Assembly: GCA_027186245.1 (NCBI GenBank)
Contig: CP114493.1
Span: forward strand, 999,501 to 1,063,500
Length of the DNA stretch: 64,000 bases
DNA from: Coriaria nepalensis
Taxonomy: Eukaryota; Streptophyta; Magnoliopsida; Cucurbitales; Coriariaceae
Reading direction: 5' to 3'
The notes under the pieces are model-generated. The model did no database searches. It saw nothing but the letters and a program-made list of their open reading frames with translations, and was not told the DNA's origin. A program made the translations under genes and the position numbers. Position 1 is the first letter of the stretch. Each line of letters opens with the position of its first letter. Below, in pieces: positions 59,471 through 64,000 of this stretch.

Positions 59471-60152
59471 TATATAGTACTGTTACATTAAGGCAAGGGG
59501 AGAAGAAACATTACAATCATAAAGTGGATGCTTATAGCTTTGCAATTGTGTTGTGGGAACTCTTGCACAACAAATTGCCCTTTGAAGGCATGTCAAACCT
59601 CCAAGCCGCATATGCTGCCGCTTTCAAGGTGATTATCTATCAGATTGTCCTGCTAGTTATATTATCAAAGGTTCATTTGATTGGAGTCTGTATAAACTGT
59701 GTTTTGATTCAACTCTAGTTTCAAACTGTGTTATTTTGGGCCCAAATCGGACTTTTGACTCGGGTTTGAGTCCAGACTCAAATTGGAATTTAGAGCCAAA
59801 TTGAATTGAATCTTCATGCTGATTGAAACTCTATGCTATCTTGTTGCAGAATATGCGACCTAGTGCCGATAATGTTCCAGAAGAATTGTCTATTATTCTA
59901 ACTTCATGCTGGCAAGAGGACGCTAATGCTCGGCCCAATTTCGGTCAAATAATCCAAATGCTCCTTAATTATCTCTACACTATCTCTCCTCCAGAACCCA
60001 TCATTCCCTCTCGGATTTTCGCTTCAGAGAACACGGTACTACCGCCAGAATCTCCCGGCACAAGCTCTTTAATGGCAGTACATGATGATTCTGGGGAGAC
60101 CCCGAAAATAAGGCCAAAAGGGTTTTTCTTCTGCTTTAATGAGTGTTACTAA
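59471..60152 (+). pseudogene. Headless kinase fragment: copies of Raf-like kinase exons 5 and 6
   Basis: It contains exon 5 lacking its first base and its acceptor (59471-59628), the intron, and exon 6 (59850-60152), identical to the parent kinase. Exons 1-4, with the ATP site, HRD and DFG motifs, are absent. It encodes only the C-lobe end ([14 protein letters not shown] ... ARPNFGQI) and has no promoter or natural start, so it cannot be an active kinase. An in-frame ATG at 59461, from the junction sequence, opens an 85-codon frame by chance. Confidence 0.9.
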
Positions 60153-60549
60153 CCCAGGAATGCTGGATAGAAGGACGTCGAAGCTACTTGCTCGAATTCT
60201 TGTATTTCAAGATAGCTTGAAGAAAAAGCTCAGTAAGATTTTAGCTTTAGTACATTTTAGCTGCCCCACTTTGTATCTCACTCATGTTCTTTGTTGCATT
60301 ATTGTGTAGGACCTAGTACTATATGTGACAGCTTTATAAAATTAATAGTAGCTTACAATAAAGCTTCAATATGATCAGCAATTGCATACTTTTACAAATT
60401 TTTCCTTTTCTTATTACAAATTTGCTTACATTCCAATCAATGGAATTCCCTCCCTACTCATAATACAATTTGGGGTCCATTTCGGATCATTTATTACATA
60501 TCTTCATCGCCAATTTAATAACTCTTATCTAATTGGAATCTTACACCGT

Positions 60550-62653
60550 TCACCAATAATCATTGCAAGAACAAATACCTTCTTCAAAATGATGAAAGCG
60601 ATTCTGATCCCGAACAATGATTTTTATCTTAAACACCTTCGAAATAATCTTTGTTGCGTTGTGGCAATCTGTACACACCCTAAGAGTTTTTGAAACCCTA
60701 ATGGTAGATCCGGGAGGTGTTTTTATAAGACCATAAGCAATAGCTAGCTTTTCACTATGGCGAGACAATGAAGCTTCCTTGTTATCTTCCTCCTTGGCCT
60801 CTAGTCTAGCATCTTCGTTGTTTGGAACATATCCAGCCAAACCAATCCTACCCATCATTTCCTGTAATGCAATATGTATTTCCTTTGAATGAACATGTTC
60901 ATTATCTTCTGAAAAAAACTCAGGTACTACCCCATCGAGCTCAATCAAGCTACACCCAGGTGCTTTTTTAATCCCGATCTCTTTCATCTTAGATCTCACT
61001 CTTAATGCATCCTCAAATCTACCAATTGATGCATAGGTACCGGATAAAAGTATGTAATCCCCACTATGAGGATGCTCCAGTTTGATAATTCGCTTCAATG
61101 ATTCTTCCCTTAAATCAATGTTCTTATGGGACCGACATGAAGTTAGAAGTGTTCTCCATAGAACAGCATTTGGTTCAGTTGGCATGTTCTTTATGAAGCC
61201 TAATGCTTCTTCAATCACTCTGGCTTGACCTAGAATATCGACCATGCAACCATAATGTTCGATCCTAGGTTCAATATTGAAATCCTTACTCATGCTAGTG
61301 AAAAGATTTTCACCTTCTTTGAGCAAACCAGTATGACTACAGTCAGAAAGAATGCCTATGAAAGTTACATAATTAGGTTGTATATTCTTCTCTAGCATTC
61401 AAGACTTCTCCATTACTAGCAAGACCTTGAATTAAAGCTGTCCATGAAAACACATTTTTCAAAGGCATTTGTTCAAATACTGTGATCGAGCTATCTATGG
61501 ACCCACATTTCGCATAGAAATCTGTGAGTGTGGTTCCAAGTGTAACCGTAAGCTTCATTTTCTTCTTGTTTATGTAAAAATGAACCCATTTGCCCATCTC
61601 CAAAACTCCAAGCAAACCACATGAAGAAAGCACACCCACCATTGTAACCTCATTTGGATTGACATTCGCTTTTTGCATCTCGGTGGAAAAGATCCAGTGC
61701 TTCTCTACACCGATTTGCTTGCGTGTAGCCTGAAATCATTGCACTCCAAGCAACTACGTCTCTTTGAGGCATTTATCGAACAGCTCTCTTGCAGTATCGA
61801 TTTGCCCACATTTAGCATACATACCCACAAGAGAAGTGACCAAAGCAAGATTTCTCTTCATCTCATTTTCCTCTAAATACTTTCCAATCCAAATTCATTA
61901 ATTCTAAATCAGCCAATCTTCCACAAGCTGTTAATACACTAATCAATGTTACCTGATCAAACCCGACTCTTGATTTAACTATTTCGTGAAAAAGCTTTAT
62001 GACTTCCTCCCAAAGCTCGTTCTTGGTGTGTACCCGGCTAAGGTCGAATTCCAAGCAACAATTCCTATTTTATCAAACGTCTTACGTGCAACCTCAACTT
62101 CACCACAACATGCATACATATGAATCAAAGTGTTGTCCAAAAACCCATTTGAATCAATAAACCTACCACATTTTACAATCTGAGTATGGATCTGTCGACC
62201 TTCATTCAACGCTGTTGATTTAGAGCAAGCTTTCAATACAGAAGGGTAAGTGAATGCATTAGGTTCGATAAAATTCTCTAGCATTTTTTTGAACAAGATA
62301 ATCGATTTGTTAGGGGATTGCTTGTACGTGAAGCCTTTGATCATTACATTGTAAGCAGACGGGTCGGGTTCCAGGATTTGATTGAAGATTGAAAAAGCGT
62401 AGTCGATCAAGTTGGGGAGGAAAATCGCCGCCGATTCGAGGAGGTTTTCTACGACGGTGGGGTCTAGGAGACGGCGAGTTTTGATGAGGTGAGCGTGGAT
62501 TTGGTCGAGGTCTTTGTGGGTTTTGCATTGATGCAGAATTAGGGTTTTAGGGTTTTCAGGGAATTTGGATATGGTGCTCGTGGCTGTTATGGTTTTGAAC
62601 GGTAAAGGAGCTGATACTGGAAATGCCATTGCCATTAAACCTTCTCTTAACAT
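60550..62653 (-). pseudogene. PPR-DYW pseudogene, right copy
   Basis: This is an exact second copy of the 56987-59090 pseudogene with the same frame disruptions (near 62031, 61888, 61775, 61689 and 61401), so these arose before the duplication or are shared assembly errors. The N-terminal 218 codons and the C-terminal 282 codons with the DYW end are individually open. Confidence 0.88.
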
Positions 62654-63036
62654 CTGCCAACAAATGGGGTAAAACTTCGAGGGATTAGAATAAGGCCATG
62701 AAATCGAAATCGAAATTGAAATCGAAATCCTTATATATTATTGCATTTCTCATGACCTCACATTAGATCTCTAACTAATAGTCTAATACATAACATCCCG
62801 ATATTACAAAATTTTTTAAATCGATGACGATATTGATAAAGTTATATCGGTATCATCTAATATTGATCTTGGAGACTTCTATCCATCTAATATAGTTTAT
62901 TAGTTTTTAAATTACATAAATGAATGGTAACTTCGAATATTTAATTAATTATGTTAAAATTAAAAAATTATATTATGTGTAGTTGTTGAATAAAACATCA
63001 ACTTCAAATGGGTTAATTAATATATGCTCATAATAT

Positions 63037-63640
63037 TCAAGTTTTTGATGGGTTAGGTGATTCTTAATGTGAAATATGTTTTGTAGTATGTAATTAAAGT
63101 AATTTATGTGTGTATAAAGATGGGTTTTGTATTTAGGCCGTATGTGTTTTGAAATTACAAATTTACAATATTGATGATGTCTATTTTCATTTATTATAGC
63201 ATGAATTTTGTATTTTAAACCTAGATATCAAAGTAATAGAAGTATATTTAGTCATTGTTTTATCTCTTCATATCTGTCTTTATGTATAAATTTCGACCGT
63301 TTTTATAAATTTAATGGTTAAAATACGTGCAACATCATAAAAAATAAATAAAAATATAAGCCGACTGAAATATAGCTAATTTATGAGTTGTATTTAATCA
63401 TTTTTCTCTCTCATTTTCTTAACAATTGTGACTCTCTTTTATCTCTTTTTCGCTGAATGTTGACAAATGATGATTACTATTCACACCCGATCTGAATTTG
63501 AAATATAGAAATTGATATTCGTTCTGAATATTTGAAATTTAAAGACTAGTCTGAACTGAAATCTAGAGACCAATATTTTATATGTAGTTTTCAGTCCAGA
63601 CCGAGTTCCCAGTCCAAAGTTTCAGATCGGGGTCGAGTTC
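63037..63640. other. AT-rich sequence right of the duplication
   Basis: Unique sequence directly to the right of the duplicated block. AT-rich, with no gene or structured feature recognised. Confidence 0.45.
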
Positions 63641-64000
63641 TCAAGTTCCAAACATGTCGGTCTTTCTAAAACTGAGTCTTGAGTTCTTAGATCGAAGGAC
63701 ATATCACATGTCGGTTTGAGATGTCTAGATTAACATCTCACATGTCGGTCTGAGATGCTCATACCAACATCTCATATGTTGATTTGAGAGGCAGAGCGAT
63801 ACAAACCAGAATCTCATGTCGGTCTGTGGTCAAAGGCATCTCACATAAAATATAGTGGAATGGTTGAAGGGTCAATAGGCATATCAGACCGACGTCTCAC
63901 ATAATTTGAGTCTTTTCGAAAGGTCGAAGGGCATCTCCCATGTCGGTCTGAGATGCATAGATCGACATCTCATATGTCAGTCTGAGATGCAGAGCGATAC
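63640..64000. repeat. Degenerate repeat with a TCGGTCTGAGATGC core (runs off the right edge)
   Basis: The motif ATCTCACATGTCGGTCTGAG and variants recur at about 63701, 63735, 63764, 63812 and 63935-63955, with inverse-oriented relatives (for example CAGACCGACGTCTCAC near 63886). A longer-range echo of about 200-230 bp is visible: CGAAGG...CATGTCGGT at 63693 and 63925, and GAGCGATAC at 63794 and 63992. It is probably part of a longer satellite-like or transposon-derived array continuing beyond the window. Confidence 0.65.

Larger units (their letters stand above)
59471..63033. repeat. Tandem segmental duplication, right copy (3,563 bp)
   Basis: This is the second copy of 55908-59470. The junction reads CTCATAA|TATATAG. 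The three bases TAT at the join are shared by both ends of the unit (also present at 63034-63036, after which the sequence diverges), so the duplication shows 3-bp microhomology. Confidence 0.97.

Overview
This is a piece of nuclear DNA from a flowering plant, most probably a eudicot. The genes have GT-AG introns. Intergenic DNA is very AT-rich, with TA and poly-A/T runs. The proteins belong to plant families: LOB domain, PPR, ARO armadillo, PIRL leucine-rich repeat, plant-type NBR1, Raf-like kinase and CC-NLR. No tRNA, rRNA, CRISPR array or organelle segment was recognised. I cannot name the species.

Layout. 0-4 kb: the 5' part of an OCRE-like gene running off the left edge (-), a small unidentified gene or fragment (+), a decayed hAT transposon and a possible LTR. 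4-6 kb: a LATERAL ORGAN BOUNDARIES-type transcription factor (+) with a likely 5'UTR intron. 6-10.8 kb: AT-rich, with microsatellites and repeat debris. 10.8-12.7 kb: a CC-NLR pseudogene lacking its NB-ARC core. 13.1-14.8 kb: an intact PPR gene (-). 15.8-16.4 kb: a DUF1985 transposon remnant. 17.1-17.6 kb: a two-exon gene for a small secreted proline-rich protein (-). 17.9-18.5 kb: a MITE-like element. 18.9-20.8 kb: a single-exon ARO armadillo gene (-). 22.1-27.3 kb: a 12-exon copper amine oxidase with a C-terminal peroxisomal signal (-). 30.6-31.1 kb: ribosomal protein L27a (-). 31.5-33.1 kb: a universal stress protein (-). 36.7-37.4 kb: a small PB1-domain protein (+). 39.2 kb: a stray Rab-GDI N-terminal fragment. 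40.7-41.3 kb: a second MITE-like copy. 43.3-45.9 kb: a PIRL protein (+). 47.0-47.3 kb: a small membrane protein (+). 49.2-52.8 kb: the selective-autophagy receptor NBR1 (+). 54.3-56.6 kb: a Raf-like kinase (+). 57.0-59.1 kb: a frameshifted PPR-DYW pseudogene (-).

The most striking structure is a direct tandem duplication of 3,563 bp (55,908-59,470 and 59,471-63,033). It shows no difference wherever I compared the copies and has a 3-bp TAT microhomology at the junction. It copies the last two kinase exons and the whole PPR pseudogene, so the second kinase copy is headless. The last ~350 bases hold a degenerate repeat built on a TCGGTCTGAGATGC motif.

The genes are independent housekeeping, regulatory and stress genes, not a pathway cluster. 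Exon boundaries were set by hand from splice consensus and protein continuity. For the amine oxidase, USP, PB1, secreted-protein, PIRL, NBR1 and kinase genes the summed exon lengths are multiples of three and the reading frames stay open.
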